From positions 806,001 to 870,000 of the forward strand of contig NZ_JACBYW010000001.1 of assembly GCF_013408175.1 (NCBI RefSeq): 64,000 bases of DNA. Direction: 5' to 3'. How positions within the stretch are numbered: the stretch's first letter is position 1; every line of letters starts with the position of its first letter. Shown piece by piece: positions 39,179 through 48,283 of this stretch. Position numbers and translations under genes: made by a program. The stretch is from Actinopolyspora biskrensis (GTDB lineage Bacteria > Actinomycetota > Actinomycetes > Mycobacteriales > Pseudonocardiaceae). The notes beneath the pieces are model-generated. The model was given only the letters and a program-made list of their open reading frames with translations. It had not been told where the DNA came from and made no database searches.

Positions 39179-39556
39179 GTGGCAGACGAGGGACGCGAGG
39201 CGTTCGCGAGCCGGCTGTACGAACTGATGGACGAGCAGGTCCAGGACGACGGGCGTCCGTGGTCGATCCCGGCGCTGGCACGTGCGCTGACCGAGCGTGG
39301 CCATCCCATCTCCCGGCAGCACCTGCACGGCGTGGCCAACCAGAAGCACGTACCGACCTGGGACCTGGTGCGCGCGCTCGCCGAGCTCTTCGGCACGACG
39401 ACGGACTCGTTCACGGGCCGCCGGTCCGGCGCGGACGACGAACTGCCCGTTCTGCTGAACAGGGCGGGTGAGCTGGACGAGAACGGGCGCGCGGAAGTCG
39501 CGGACTTCATCCGGTTCCTGCACCAGAAGCGCCGGAGGACCGATCCGGGCGAGTGA
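39179..39556 (+). CDS. XRE-like helix-turn-helix regulator
   Basis: 125 residues. The helix-turn-helix covers about residues 25-80: W-S-I-P-A-L-A-R-A-L-T-E-R-G-H-P-I-S-R-Q-H-L-H-G-V, then V-P-T-W-D-L-V-R-A-L-A-E-L-F-G. The C-terminal helix A-D-F-I-R-F-L-H-Q-K-R-R is basic. It is the first gene of a set with an ImmA/IrrE-type protease, a membrane protein and an amidohydrolase. In ImmA systems the protease cleaves such a regulator, which is the likely relationship here. GTG start. Confidence 0.82.
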   Translation: MADEGREAFASRLYELMDEQVQDDGRPWSIPALARALTERGHPISRQHLHGVANQKHVPTWDLVRALAELFGTTTDSFTGRRSGADDELPVLLNRAGELDENGRAEVADFIRFLHQKRRRTDPGE

Positions 39557-39625
39557 GACCCCTGCGGCCGGTGGCACCGCGGCCGGCCGCGACAGCACAG
39601 TGGTCCGGGCAATCGAGGGAGGAAC

Positions 39626-40165
39626 GTGTCGCTACGGCAGGTCTGGAGACAGAGCCGGGAGGAGGCCCGGCTGCGGCGGCAGTTGCGTTCGACGCTGCGC
39701 AGAGCGGGCATCGCGGAACCCACCGACATGCTCGAGGTGTGCGAGCGCCTCAGCGCGATCTGGCCGGTGCCGATCGTGGCAGCACCGTTCGATCTGCCCG
39801 CGCACGGACCGTTCGGGCTCACCATCCGGTACGCACCGGAGCCGCGGGACGAGGCGATCTACATCCTGTACCAGCGCGTGGCGACCCCGTTGCACCAGCA
39901 GCACGTCGTGGCGCACGAACTCGGGCACGTCCTCGGCGGTCACCCCTTGGAGCCGGTCAACGACCTGTCCGAGATCGACCCGGACGGCAGCACGGGAACG
40001 CTCCGCCGCACCTCGTACAACTCGCGCGTCGAGCGGGAGGCCGAGACGATCGCGACCGTCCTGCTCGGCCGCGCCGCCGCGCAGGACGGTGTAACCCTGC
40101 CCTCGAACGGTGCCCGTGACGACCGGTTGCGGCGTGTGCTTGGAGACAAGGTCGAATGGCTGTGA
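39626..40165 (+). CDS. ImmA/IrrE-family metallopeptidase-like protein
   Basis: 179 residues with the zinc motif H-E-L-G-H at residues 97-101 in the context H-V-V-A-H-E-L-G-H-V-L, followed by E-R-E-A-E-T-I-A-T-V-L-L, where the Glu may be the third ligand. ImmA-type proteases inactivate XRE repressors. It lies 69 bp after the XRE gene and overlaps the membrane-protein gene by 10 bp. The pairing with an MAB_1171c-type membrane protein is common in actinomycetes, though its biology is unknown. Confidence 0.82.
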   Translation: MSLRQVWRQSREEARLRRQLRSTLRRAGIAEPTDMLEVCERLSAIWPVPIVAAPFDLPAHGPFGLTIRYAPEPRDEAIYILYQRVATPLHQQHVVAHELGHVLGGHPLEPVNDLSEIDPDGSTGTLRRTSYNSRVEREAETIATVLLGRAAAQDGVTLPSNGARDDRLRRVLGDKVEWL

Positions 40166-41337
40166 CGCCGACCGAGATGCTCGAACTGGTGATGACCGGT
40201 TGGTTCGGTTATCGCCTCGCCCGCAGCCCCCGCGACCGCGGGTTGTGGGTCATCGTGGTCGCGCTGGTGCTGTTGCTGCTCGGTGAGGCGTTCATGATCA
40301 CCGCGCTGCGGGCGTTGAGCGACGGCGCGATCACTCCTGGCGTGGGCAAGCTGATCCAGAACTGCGCGCTGGCGCTCGGGTTCTACGCGGTGATGCTGTT
40401 CTTCCTGCTGTCGGCCTCCGGGACGCGATACGCCTCCGGCCGCGCGGAGGAACGGCCACGAGTGCCGCTGCGTGGATGGTGGGACGGTGCCGCGGCCGTG
40501 GCCGTGTGCGTGGTGCTGTCCCTGTCGATGGCGACCACCCCGGCGCGGCTCCAGGCCGGTGCCTACCCGGCCAGCGGCCGGTTGCAGGAGGCCGCTCTCG
40601 ACCGCCCCGAAGTCGTGGTCTTCTACGCGGTGGCTCTCGTCTACTTCACGTACTCCTGCAGCGCCGCCGCGGTCTGGGCGGTGCGCTACGGACGCGAGTC
40701 CAGCTCCCGCGTGCGGTTCGGGCTGCGGCTGGCAGCTGCGGGCATGGTGCTGTTCGGCCTCGCCTCCGCCGGGCGCGGACTGTACGTCGCCGCCGCCGGG
40801 CTCGGCCTGGCGGTCCCGGACACGCTGGCCACCAGCGCCACCTCGCTCATCGAGCTCGGTGCGGTGCTGTGGATCAGCGGGTTGCTCGCGGTCGGGATCG
40901 CCGCCCGGTGGGCCACGTTGCGGGTCTGGCTGCACCACCGTCGCCAGTACCGGGCTCTGCGGCCGCTGTGGGAGCGAATGCACCGGGCCTTCCCCGAGGA
41001 CGCGCTCGACCACACCCGCCGGGAACCGGGACAGCTCTGGCGGGACCGGTTCTCCGCCGCACAGGTGCACCGCGCGTTCTGGCGCCGCGCGATCGAATGC
41101 CGCGACGGCCTCTCCAAGCTCAGCCCCTGGCTGCGGGACGTCGGCTGCGACCCCGAGGCCGGTCCGTCCGAGCAGGCCGACGCCGTGCGCCGCGCGCTCG
41201 AGTTGCGCGCGAGCGGGCACACCCCCTCATCGTCGGCGCCCCTGCTGGTGGCCGCACCGACCACGACCGCGGCCACCGTGGACACCGATGTGAGCCAGTT
41301 GGTCCGACTCGCCCAAGCCCTCGACGCCCACGACTGA
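40156..41337 (+). CDS. MAB_1171c/DUF6545-type membrane protein
   Basis: 393 residues. The first ~245 hold about seven hydrophobic helices (for example G-L-W-V-I-V-V-A-L-V-L-L-L-L-G and F-Y-A-V-M-L-F-F-L-L-S), and the rest is a soluble helical domain with R-Q-Y-R-A-L-R-P-L-W and F-P-E-D, typical of the MAB_1171c family, loosely called putative transporters. It overlaps the protease gene by 10 bp and the amidohydrolase gene starts 12 bp later, so the four genes look like one unit. A receptor or sensor role is as likely as transport. Confidence 0.75.
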   Translation: MAVTPTEMLELVMTGWFGYRLARSPRDRGLWVIVVALVLLLLGEAFMITALRALSDGAITPGVGKLIQNCALALGFYAVMLFFLLSASGTRYASGRAEERPRVPLRGWWDGAAAVAVCVVLSLSMATTPARLQAGAYPASGRLQEAALDRPEVVVFYAVALVYFTYSCSAAAVWAVRYGRESSSRVRFGLRLAAAGMVLFGLASAGRGLYVAAAGLGLAVPDTLATSATSLIELGAVLWISGLLAVGIAARWATLRVWLHHRRQYRALRPLWERMHRAFPEDALDHTRREPGQLWRDRFSAAQVHRAFWRRAIECRDGLSKLSPWLRDVGCDPEAGPSEQADAVRRALELRASGHTPSSSAPLLVAAPTTTAATVDTDVSQLVRLAQALDAHD

Positions 41338-41349
41338 AAGCGGATACTC

Positions 41350-42555
41350 ATGCAACAGCTCATCACAGCCGACCAGGTGGTGCCCGGCCCGGCCGGACAG
41401 CGGATCGAGGACGGCGCGGTGCTCGTCGACGGGGACACGATCACCGCCGTCGGCCCCCGCGCCGAAGTCGAACCGCAAGCCGACGACGCGCGGCGCCACA
41501 CCGCGGTGGGCGGCACCGTGCTGCCCGGGCTCATCAACGCCCATGTCCACCTGTCGTGGGACGCCGGATTCGGCATGCTCGACCGCTACCGGGAGGCCGA
41601 CGACGCGGAGCTGCTGCTCGGCATCGCCGGTCGCGCGCAGCAGGCCCTGCGGGCCGGGGTGACGACTCTGCGGGACCTCGGTGACCGCGACGGGCTGGTG
41701 CTGCGGGTGCGCGACGCGATCAACCGCGGTGATCTCGCGGGCCCGCGCCTGCTCGGGTCCGGTCCGCCGCTGACCCCGCCGAAGGGGCACTGCTGGTTCT
41801 TCGGCGGCGAGGTCTCCGGGCCCGAGGAGATCCGCGAGCGCGTCCGGGGCAACGCCGCCCTCGGCGCCGACGTCATCAAGGTGATGGCCTCGGGCGGGGA
41901 GATGACCCCCGACTCGCCGCCCACCTGGCAGAGCCAGTTCTCCGCCGAGGACCTGGCCCTCGTGGTGCGGGAAGCCCACGCGGCCGGGCTCCCCGTGGCC
42001 GCGCACGCGCACGGCACCGAGGCGATCGCGGCCGCGGCAGCGGCCGGTGTGGACACCATCGAGCACTGCTCGTGGCAGGGTGCGGAGAACTCCGGCTCGG
42101 ACCTGCGGGACGAGGTCGCCCGCGAGATCGCCGAGAAGGGGACCGTCGTGTGCCACGCCTACCCGCCGGACTGGAGGACCTTCCAGCGGCTCGTGGTCGG
42201 TGAGCAGCGTTCGCGGGCCGCCCTGGACCGGCTCCACTGGATGGACGAGCACGGTGTTCGGTTCGTGCCCGGCACCGACGGCGGGCTGCCCACGTCGGTG
42301 TTCGACAACTACGCCGGTGCGCTGAGCTACTACGCCGACGCGGTCGGCTGGTCCCCCGCACGCGTGATCGACATGGCCACCAGCGGGGCGGCCGGCGCGC
42401 TCGGTCTGGATCGGGTCGGCCGGCTCGCTCCCGACCACGCCGCGGACCTCCTCGTGGTCGACGGCGATCCGCTCGCCGACGTGACCGCGCTGCACCAGCA
42501 GCGGCTCGTGCTCGCCCGGGGGCGCGCGACCACTCCCGACGTCGCCGTCGGGTAG
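41350..42555 (+). CDS. Amidohydrolase (imidazolonepropionase/prolidase-like)
   Basis: 401-residue metal-dependent hydrolase. Metal ligands visible: H-V-H in I-N-A-H-V-H-L-S-W-D, the lysine in I-K-V-M-A-S-G-G, the His in A-H-A-H-G-T-E-A, the His in T-I-E-H-C-S-W and the Asp in V-P-G-T-D-G-G. C-terminal beta-sandwich ends with A-D-L-L-V-V-D-G-D-P. It would cleave a cyclic or linear amide of a small molecule. Its place behind the HTH/protease/membrane genes suggests it degrades the signal or toxin sensed there; that is inference. A hairpin terminator follows 10 bp on. Confidence 0.85.
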   Translation: MQQLITADQVVPGPAGQRIEDGAVLVDGDTITAVGPRAEVEPQADDARRHTAVGGTVLPGLINAHVHLSWDAGFGMLDRYREADDAELLLGIAGRAQQALRAGVTTLRDLGDRDGLVLRVRDAINRGDLAGPRLLGSGPPLTPPKGHCWFFGGEVSGPEEIRERVRGNAALGADVIKVMASGGEMTPDSPPTWQSQFSAEDLALVVREAHAAGLPVAAHAHGTEAIAAAAAAGVDTIEHCSWQGAENSGSDLRDEVAREIAEKGTVVCHAYPPDWRTFQRLVVGEQRSRAALDRLHWMDEHGVRFVPGTDGGLPTSVFDNYAGALSYYADAVGWSPARVIDMATSGAAGALGLDRVGRLAPDHAADLLVVDGDPLADVTALHQQRLVLARGRATTPDVAVG

Positions 42556-42564
42556 AGCCGGGCG

Positions 42565-42595
42565 GGGCCCGCCCGGACTCGCTCCGGTCGGGCCC
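42565..42595. terminator. Hairpin terminator after the amidohydrolase gene
   Basis: Thirteen-bp stem with one mismatch (42565-42577 with 42583-42595), loop CTCGC, 10 bp after the stop. Confidence 0.6.
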
Positions 42596-43769
42596 GTTCC
42601 CGCACGTGCAGGCACCACGGGGCAGGCGGTTCGTTCGTGGAGTGGGCGAGGGCCGAGGTGGTTGGTGACGCGGCACGTCCTGCATGGTCGTCCTCCGGGG
42701 ACCGCTTCTGCCCGGTTCCTCGGAACTCCTGCCTCGTTCGGCGGGAAAGGTTTCGAGAGGTGCAGCAAGTGCGGCAGGAGGGGCGGCGAGATGTCGAAGA
42801 ACTGCTGCTTCCCCGGATTCGGTCGAGGTCGTCGCGCAAAGGAGTGGCGACGGGAAACGTCCAGGTGATTCTTGTTGACGACGTGAACTCGACGCCCGGC
42901 ACCGAGCACCGTTCGGAACGCTGCCCAGGTGTCCACGGGGTTGAGCTCGCCGCCGTTGTCGGCGCGGGGCTCCCACGGTCCAAGGAGACACGGGGAGTGC
43001 GACCGTGGTCGAGATCGGCATCAGTGCAGGCAAGGCCCGTCGTCGTGCTGCTGTAGGGGACGCCGAAGGGCTGGTGCTCACTTCTCATGCACGTCGAGCA
43101 GCGACCGGAACGGCCTTCCGGAGGACGGATCACAGGTTCTGCCGGCGTCCCACCCCGTCAACTCGGCATGACATGCTGGTGGCCACCGAAAACGTCAAGA
43201 GTGAATAACTCGATTCACCGGGTGGTAGCAATGATCGTGCTCGATCATTCATTCTTTGGGGTGTGCGGGCGACAAAATCATTGACCCAAAACAGGTTCGC
43301 GCCTACCGTCGAGTATCGATATGCGAACCATCGGCGAGCCGAGATGCCGACAGCATTCCTCGTTGTGTTCCGAGTTTCGTCGAAGATTTCGCCTCGTTGG
43401 GGTGTGCGACGTGCCCACCCGGGTTGTCGAACCGGAAAAGCAAAGCACGGTCGCCTGTGGCCGTTCGTGTTGTGTCAAGATCGATTTGTCGGTGATTTCC
43501 TGTGGTCCGTCGAAGAACCTCGACGACCGAGTGGCGGGCGAACGTGATGCCGTCCGGTAATACCGCCCAGGGGAAACATGTCCATGGGCGCGGGGACCGA
43601 TGCGGGAAAAGCCGCCGCTTCCGTCCGCGCGACGACCGGAGAACGGGAAGAAGCTGTACGAACGGGTCAGCGGGAGGAACAAGATCACCGACGAAACCTG
43701 GGCGGGCAGGAACGAGCAGCAGGGTGAGGAATCAGAACATTCCACACAAGGGTGATCGGGGAGATCGCG
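42596..43769. other. 1.2-kb stretch without a recognisable gene
   Basis: Long open frames exist on both strands but overlap each other, show no family features and lack plausible starts, so they look like remnants or chance frames. The only structured part is two adjacent palindromes at 43201-43249. Confidence 0.4.
43201..43249. promoter_or_regulatory. Two adjacent palindromes, possible operators
   Basis: GTGAAT-N6-ATTCAC at 43201-43218 and AATGATCG-TGCT-CGATCATT at 43230-43249, both perfect, in an A/T-richer island about 520 bp upstream of the P450/terpene-cyclase pair. They might control that pair or be part of a lost gene's promoter. Confidence 0.4.
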
Positions 43770-45119
43770 ATGCGCGAAGTGGCCGGAAGGAAGCTGTCGT
43801 CCGTCCCTGTCGCACCGAAGCGTGATCCGGTGCTTGGTCATCTCGTGCCGCTGCTGCGTGATCCGCTGGCGTTCCTGTCTTGCCTGCCGCGGTACGGCTC
43901 CCTGGTACGCATTCACCTGGGGCCGGCCACGGCCGTGGTGGTATGCGACTCGGGACTGACCCGGCACGTATTACGCGACGACCGTACTTTCGACAAAGGC
44001 GGCCCCTTCTACGCACGAGCGCGAGAGATCGCCGGTGACGGGGTAGGCAGCTGTCCCCATGACGTTCATCGTCGGCAACGACGTTTGATCCAGCCCGCCT
44101 TCCACCACCGGCGTCTGTCCGACTACGCACAGGTCATGACTCGGGTCGTCGAGGAGGTGACCGGGACCTGGTACGACGAGGAGGTCCTCGACCTGCCCAG
44201 AGAGATGTTCACGGTGAGCTCCCGGATCCTGCTGGACACAATCGGGGCCGGTGCGTGCTCGTCAACGGTCCGCAGCCACATGCTGACCGACGTATCGACG
44301 CTTTTCGCGGGCATGTATCGGCGGATGCTCCTGCCGACTCAGCTCGACAAGCTGCCCACTCCGGGCAACCGTCGCTACTTCCGAGCTCGCGCACGTCTGC
44401 GCCGAACCCTGGGAGAGATCGTGGTCGACCGTCGGCTGCGTGATAGCGATCAGGGCGATCTGCTGTCCGCATTGCTGCGCGTCAGCAGCACCGAGAACGA
44501 CGAGAACGAGTTCTCCGAGTCCGAGCTGGTCGATCAACTGGTGACGTTTTTCGTCGCCGGAACCGAGACCGTCGCTTCCACGCTCGCCTGGGCGATGTAC
44601 CTCCTGGACCAGCACCCCGACGTCGATCGGAGGCTGCACACGGAGGCCGGCAATGTACTGGACGGTTCCGCAGCCCGCCACGAACATCTTCCCGAGCTGG
44701 AGCTGGCCTCCCGGGTGGTCAGCGAAACGCTGCGACTGTACCCGCCCGGCTGGTTGTTCACGCGAGTGAGCACCGCCGGCACACGACTCGGCACGTACGA
44801 CATCCCCTGCGGTACACACCTCGTTTACAGTCCCTACCTCGTCCACCACGACCAAGATCTCTACGACGCCCCGGAGCGCTTCGATCCGGATCGCTGGGGC
44901 AGTCCCCACAAGCCAACCCCCGGATCGTTCATCCCCTTCGGGGACGGGGCCCGCAAATGCATCGGCACGGAGTTCGCCCTGACAGAGGTCACCCTGGCGC
45001 TGGCGACCATCGTGGCTCGATGGCGGTTACAGGGGCTGCCGGGTCAACATGTCCGGCCTGCTCTGGGGGTTTCACTGACCCCCCGCACACTGCGCATGCG
45101 TGCCATAGCTCGCCGGTAG
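43770..45119 (+). CDS. Cytochrome P450 paired with a terpene cyclase
   Basis: 449-residue P450 of the longer, CYP170/PtlI-like pattern. Motifs: R-R-Q-R-R-L-I-Q-P-A-F-H near the C-helix, I-helix F-F-V-A-G-T-E-T-V-A, K-helix V-S-E-T-L-R, and haem loop F-G-D-G-A-R-K-C-I-G with Cys397. The ATG at 43770 has a GGGGAG site 6 bp ahead; an upstream GTG (43752) is less likely. The terpene cyclase gene starts 69 bp downstream. It should oxidise the cyclised terpene at one or more carbons. Product unknown. Confidence 0.9.
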   Translation: MREVAGRKLSSVPVAPKRDPVLGHLVPLLRDPLAFLSCLPRYGSLVRIHLGPATAVVVCDSGLTRHVLRDDRTFDKGGPFYARAREIAGDGVGSCPHDVHRRQRRLIQPAFHHRRLSDYAQVMTRVVEEVTGTWYDEEVLDLPREMFTVSSRILLDTIGAGACSSTVRSHMLTDVSTLFAGMYRRMLLPTQLDKLPTPGNRRYFRARARLRRTLGEIVVDRRLRDSDQGDLLSALLRVSSTENDENEFSESELVDQLVTFFVAGTETVASTLAWAMYLLDQHPDVDRRLHTEAGNVLDGSAARHEHLPELELASRVVSETLRLYPPGWLFTRVSTAGTRLGTYDIPCGTHLVYSPYLVHHDQDLYDAPERFDPDRWGSPHKPTPGSFIPFGDGARKCIGTEFALTEVTLALATIVARWRLQGLPGQHVRPALGVSLTPRTLRMRAIARR

Positions 45120-45188
45120 TGAGCACCGTGAGACGACCTCGGGCTCTCATGGGCGGACAGCAGGCGAAACGAGAGCAGAGAGCAGCCA

Positions 45189-46193
45189 ATGACAGATGTT
45201 CCCCCTTTCTGGTGTCCTGCCGATATCACCTCGGCGGTGAACCCGGCCGCCGAGCAGGCCGAGCGTGAGACCAAGAGATGGGGCGCGTTTTTCGGGATCA
45301 AGCCGTACTATGCCGATATCGTGCGCTCGGCGACGTTCATGGGGCGGTTCGCGCCGACAGCACCCCTAGCGCGGTTGAAGGCGATATCGTGCTGGAATTC
45401 GTGGGGTTTTGCCTTCGACGACTACCTGGACACGCGGCTACCTCACGCCTTCCCGGTCGTCGTGGCGACCACGCAACGCGCGTTGACCCGGCCACACCCA
45501 CCTGTCCGTGATGACCCCTGGTCCGCAGCGTTGCAGGACGTTGGAAACCAACTGCGAGACTTGGGCAGCAGCACGCAGTTTCGTCGTTTCGTCGACTCAC
45601 ACCGGGCCTGGCTGTTCGCGGCGTGCTGGCGGCACAGCAACCACGTGAGCAAGCGCTTACCTTCCCTGGACGAGTACGTACACCTCCGAGAGCAGGACAG
45701 TGCCGGGGAGTCGGTCTATCACCTCGTCGCTCTGGCTGAGCGGATCCACCTCTCCGACGAGGAGATCGATGCGCCGCCTGTCCGGGCAATGCTGGAAAGC
45801 GCGGTCACGGTGCTCATCCTCGACAACGACCGGCATTCGTTCCAGAAAGAAGACAGGGAGCGCCCGTCGTCGCAACACTTGTTCTCCGTGCTGATGCGGG
45901 AGAGGGGGCTCGGTCTCACCGAAGCGTTGCGCCAGGGCGTCGCGCTGCGGGACCGCATCCTCCGCCTCTTCCTCGTACGTGAGCAGGAAGTCGAAACCAG
46001 TGCCACCAGTGCTGATCTCATCAGGTTCGCCCAGCTGGTCAAGAGTGGAATTCGAGCGCACCTCGACTGGGCGTCCGAAAGCGCGCGCTACAGCCAAGCG
46101 AAAACATCGTTTGCTGTCTGTGACACTCCGTCGGACGACACGCTGAAACCTCCCCCCGATGTTCCCTCGATCGCTTGGTGGTGGTACGTGTGA
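45189..46193 (+). CDS. Class I terpene cyclase
   Basis: 334 residues. The metal-binding motif D-D-Y-L-D is at residues 77-81 (F-A-F-D-D-Y-L-D) and the NSE triad is complete in N-D-R-H-S-F-Q-K-E (Asn213, Ser217, Glu221); a late A-R-Y-S-Q supplies the R-Y pair that senses diphosphate. These are the features of bacterial sesquiterpene and diterpene cyclases. The size fits a single-domain enzyme. Chain length of the prenyl substrate and product cannot be told by eye. The ATG at 45189 follows the P450 gene by 69 bp. Confidence 0.92.
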   Translation: MTDVPPFWCPADITSAVNPAAEQAERETKRWGAFFGIKPYYADIVRSATFMGRFAPTAPLARLKAISCWNSWGFAFDDYLDTRLPHAFPVVVATTQRALTRPHPPVRDDPWSAALQDVGNQLRDLGSSTQFRRFVDSHRAWLFAACWRHSNHVSKRLPSLDEYVHLREQDSAGESVYHLVALAERIHLSDEEIDAPPVRAMLESAVTVLILDNDRHSFQKEDRERPSSQHLFSVLMRERGLGLTEALRQGVALRDRILRLFLVREQEVETSATSADLIRFAQLVKSGIRAHLDWASESARYSQAKTSFAVCDTPSDDTLKPPPDVPSIAWWWYV

Positions 46194-46616
46194 TCGCGGT
46201 GAGCTCGGTGAGAGGCCGGTTGCCCAACGCGATCGGCCACGGTCAGCGACAGAAGGCGCGACCAACTGTCGGGAAGACAACCCGGGCGTGCGGAGTCGGG
46301 GCGGACCGCACGATTTTCGCGGAAACGCCGGCCGGGATTCCAGGCCGTGCGTGCAGCGCTACTGCGGTGGCCGCACGACAATGCCGAGGACCGGCGGTCG
46401 GCCAGCACGCCACGACCAAAAGAACCGAGTAGGTATCCGGATCACGTTGTCCCGTGCCGCAGGTGTCCAGATGAGCCGGGGGCACTGGGCGGTTCGGCGG
46501 TGGCCCCGGGCAGGGCGTTCAGCGTTGTTCGAGCGTGCGCGGGCTCGGGTATGCTGCGGGCGAACGAGGTCGTCGAAGAACCACGATCTGCGCCCAGCAC
46601 GGGAGTCGGGACGGAC
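46194..46616. other. Intergenic region upstream of the acetoacetate-decarboxylase-like gene
   Basis: No gene seen. A TTGTTC/TATGCT pair near 46524-46556 could be a promoter for the gene at 46617. Confidence 0.35.
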
Positions 46617-47237
46617 ATGACCTACCCGCCACAACCCTGGTGGCTGTGCGGCGAGCTGTCCGTGTCGTTGTGGCGACTGCCGAAGCGGCTGCTTCCCGCT
46701 GTCCCGGAGGGGTTGTCACCGGTGCTGCTGGGGGATGCGGGCGTCGTCGGCACCGCGTGGGTCCTCTACCGGTCCGGCAGCGTGTTGGAGTACAACGAGC
46801 TGCTCGCCGCCGTGCTCGTGCGGCGTGGGGCCCGGCTCCGCGCGTGCGTCACCCACATCTGGGTGGACAGCGAGGCCTCCCGGCGGGGTGGTCGCGCGCT
46901 GTGGGGCATTCCCAAGGAGAGTGCCACGTTCTGGGTCGAGTCCGCGGAGCCGTTGCGGATCGAGGCGCACGGGATCGCTTCGGCGTCCCTGGGCGACCGG
47001 GTGACGCTGCCGGGGAAGTGGCCGCTGGGTTATCGGCTCGCTCAGCCGATGGCCGGGGACATCGTGGAAAGCCGGGTGCGGGTGCGCGGTCGCGCTGCCG
47101 TGCGCACCGCGTCGTGGTACCCGGACCCGCACGGTCCACTGGGGTGGCTCCACGGCCGCAGGCCGTTCCTGAGTCTCGCGATGCACGACTTCGAGATGCG
47201 GTTCGGCGCGGAAGCGGACCCACCCGCACAGGGGTGA
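46617..47237 (+). CDS. Acetoacetate decarboxylase-like (ADC fold) protein
   Basis: 206 residues opening with P-P-Q-P-W-W-L-C-G-E-L, then V-V-G-T-A-W-V-L-Y, Y-N-E-L-L-A-A-V-L, W-V-D-S-E-A-S-R-R-G-G-R-A-L-W-G-I-P-K-E, the layout of actinobacterial ADC-superfamily proteins. Whether the Schiff-base lysine of true acetoacetate decarboxylases is used is unclear; the lysine in G-I-P-K is the candidate. Function unknown. The ATG at 46617 is chosen over one at 46551, which falls inside a promoter-like sequence. Confidence 0.72.
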   Translation: MTYPPQPWWLCGELSVSLWRLPKRLLPAVPEGLSPVLLGDAGVVGTAWVLYRSGSVLEYNELLAAVLVRRGARLRACVTHIWVDSEASRRGGRALWGIPKESATFWVESAEPLRIEAHGIASASLGDRVTLPGKWPLGYRLAQPMAGDIVESRVRVRGRAAVRTASWYPDPHGPLGWLHGRRPFLSLAMHDFEMRFGAEADPPAQG

Positions 47238-47383
47238 TGCGCTCAACCGAACGAGTGCGATGGGCCCTCGCCGGCGGTGGGAACCGGCGCGGGACACCCG
47301 CCGCGGTGCGGGCGGTACCGGCCGCGGCGGTGCTCACGTCGTGAATCGTGACCGGCACGGGGTGTTGCTGCGAGGATGCGGGC

Positions 47384-48232
47384 ATGGAGGGGAATCCCGG
47401 AAGTGACGATGCCCGCTACGCCGACCAGGCCCCCACCGGCGAGGTCGACCACTCGGCACCGAACATCGCGCGGATGTACGACTACCTGTTGGGCGGGGCG
47501 GCCAACTTCGAGGTCGACCGCAACGCGGCTGAGGAGTTCAACGCGTCCGTGCCGGGCAACGTCGAGTGGGCCTACAGCCATGCCCGGTCCAATCGGGCGT
47601 TTCTCGGTCGGGCGGTGCGTTACTGCGTGAACCGGGGCATCGACCAGTTCCTGGATCTGGGGTCGGGTGTGCCGACCAAGGGCAATGTGCACGAGATCGC
47701 CCAGCAGTACGACCCGCACGCGCGGGTGGCCTACGTGGATGTGGAGCCGATCGCGGTGCACCACGCGCGGCAGCTGCTCGACGGGCGCTCGCGGGTGACG
47801 GTGACCCGGGCCGATGCCCGGTATCCCGAACAGGTGCTTTCGGCGCCCGGCGTGACCGGATTGTTGGATTTCACGCGTCCGGTGGCGGTGCTGGCCGTGG
47901 CGCTCCTGGAGGTGCTGGGGGAGGTGGACCCGGTGGAGCTGGTCGCCGCTTACCGGAAGGCGTGCGCGCCCGGCAGCGTGCTCGTGCTGTCGCACATGAC
48001 CCAGCTGTCGTTGACGGACGCGCAGGTGGACGCGTTCCGCGCGATGATGGCTTCCACACCCACCCCGCACGTGCGCTTCATCAGCCGTGAGCAGCTTGAC
48101 CGGGTCGGGGCCGGGTATCAGTGGGTCGAGCCGGGAGTGGTGCCGCTGGACCACTGGCGTCCCGAGCGGTCCGTCAGCGACGAGCAGGCCCGGCGGGCCA
48201 ACTCCTACGCCGCCGTCGGGGTGCTGGACTGA
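47384..48232 (+). CDS. SAM-dependent methyltransferase, DUF574/Methyltransf_19 type
   Basis: 282 residues with the family signature N-I-A-R-M-Y-D-Y-L-L-G-G, N-F-E-V-D-R, A-R-S-N-R-A-F-L-G-R-A-V-R, and Q-F-L-D-L-G-S-G-V-P-T as the SAM site, then V-A-Y-V-D-V-E-P. This family is widespread in actinomycetes with no known substrate. The ATG at 47384 (MEGNPGSDD) is preferred; the GTG at 47348 would add 12 residues. It converges with the regulator gene at 48284. Confidence 0.85.
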   Translation: MEGNPGSDDARYADQAPTGEVDHSAPNIARMYDYLLGGAANFEVDRNAAEEFNASVPGNVEWAYSHARSNRAFLGRAVRYCVNRGIDQFLDLGSGVPTKGNVHEIAQQYDPHARVAYVDVEPIAVHHARQLLDGRSRVTVTRADARYPEQVLSAPGVTGLLDFTRPVAVLAVALLEVLGEVDPVELVAAYRKACAPGSVLVLSHMTQLSLTDAQVDAFRAMMASTPTPHVRFISREQLDRVGAGYQWVEPGVVPLDHWRPERSVSDEQARRANSYAAVGVLD

Positions 48233-48283
48233 TTCTTCCGGCTGTCGGGAGCGCGTCCGGTGCGGCGCGGCGACCGCGCGCGG

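Noticed and set aside
42330-43133. Long minus-strand frames across 42.3-43.1 kb
   Set aside because: Several overlap each other, have no recognisable motif and run antisense into the amidohydrolase gene.
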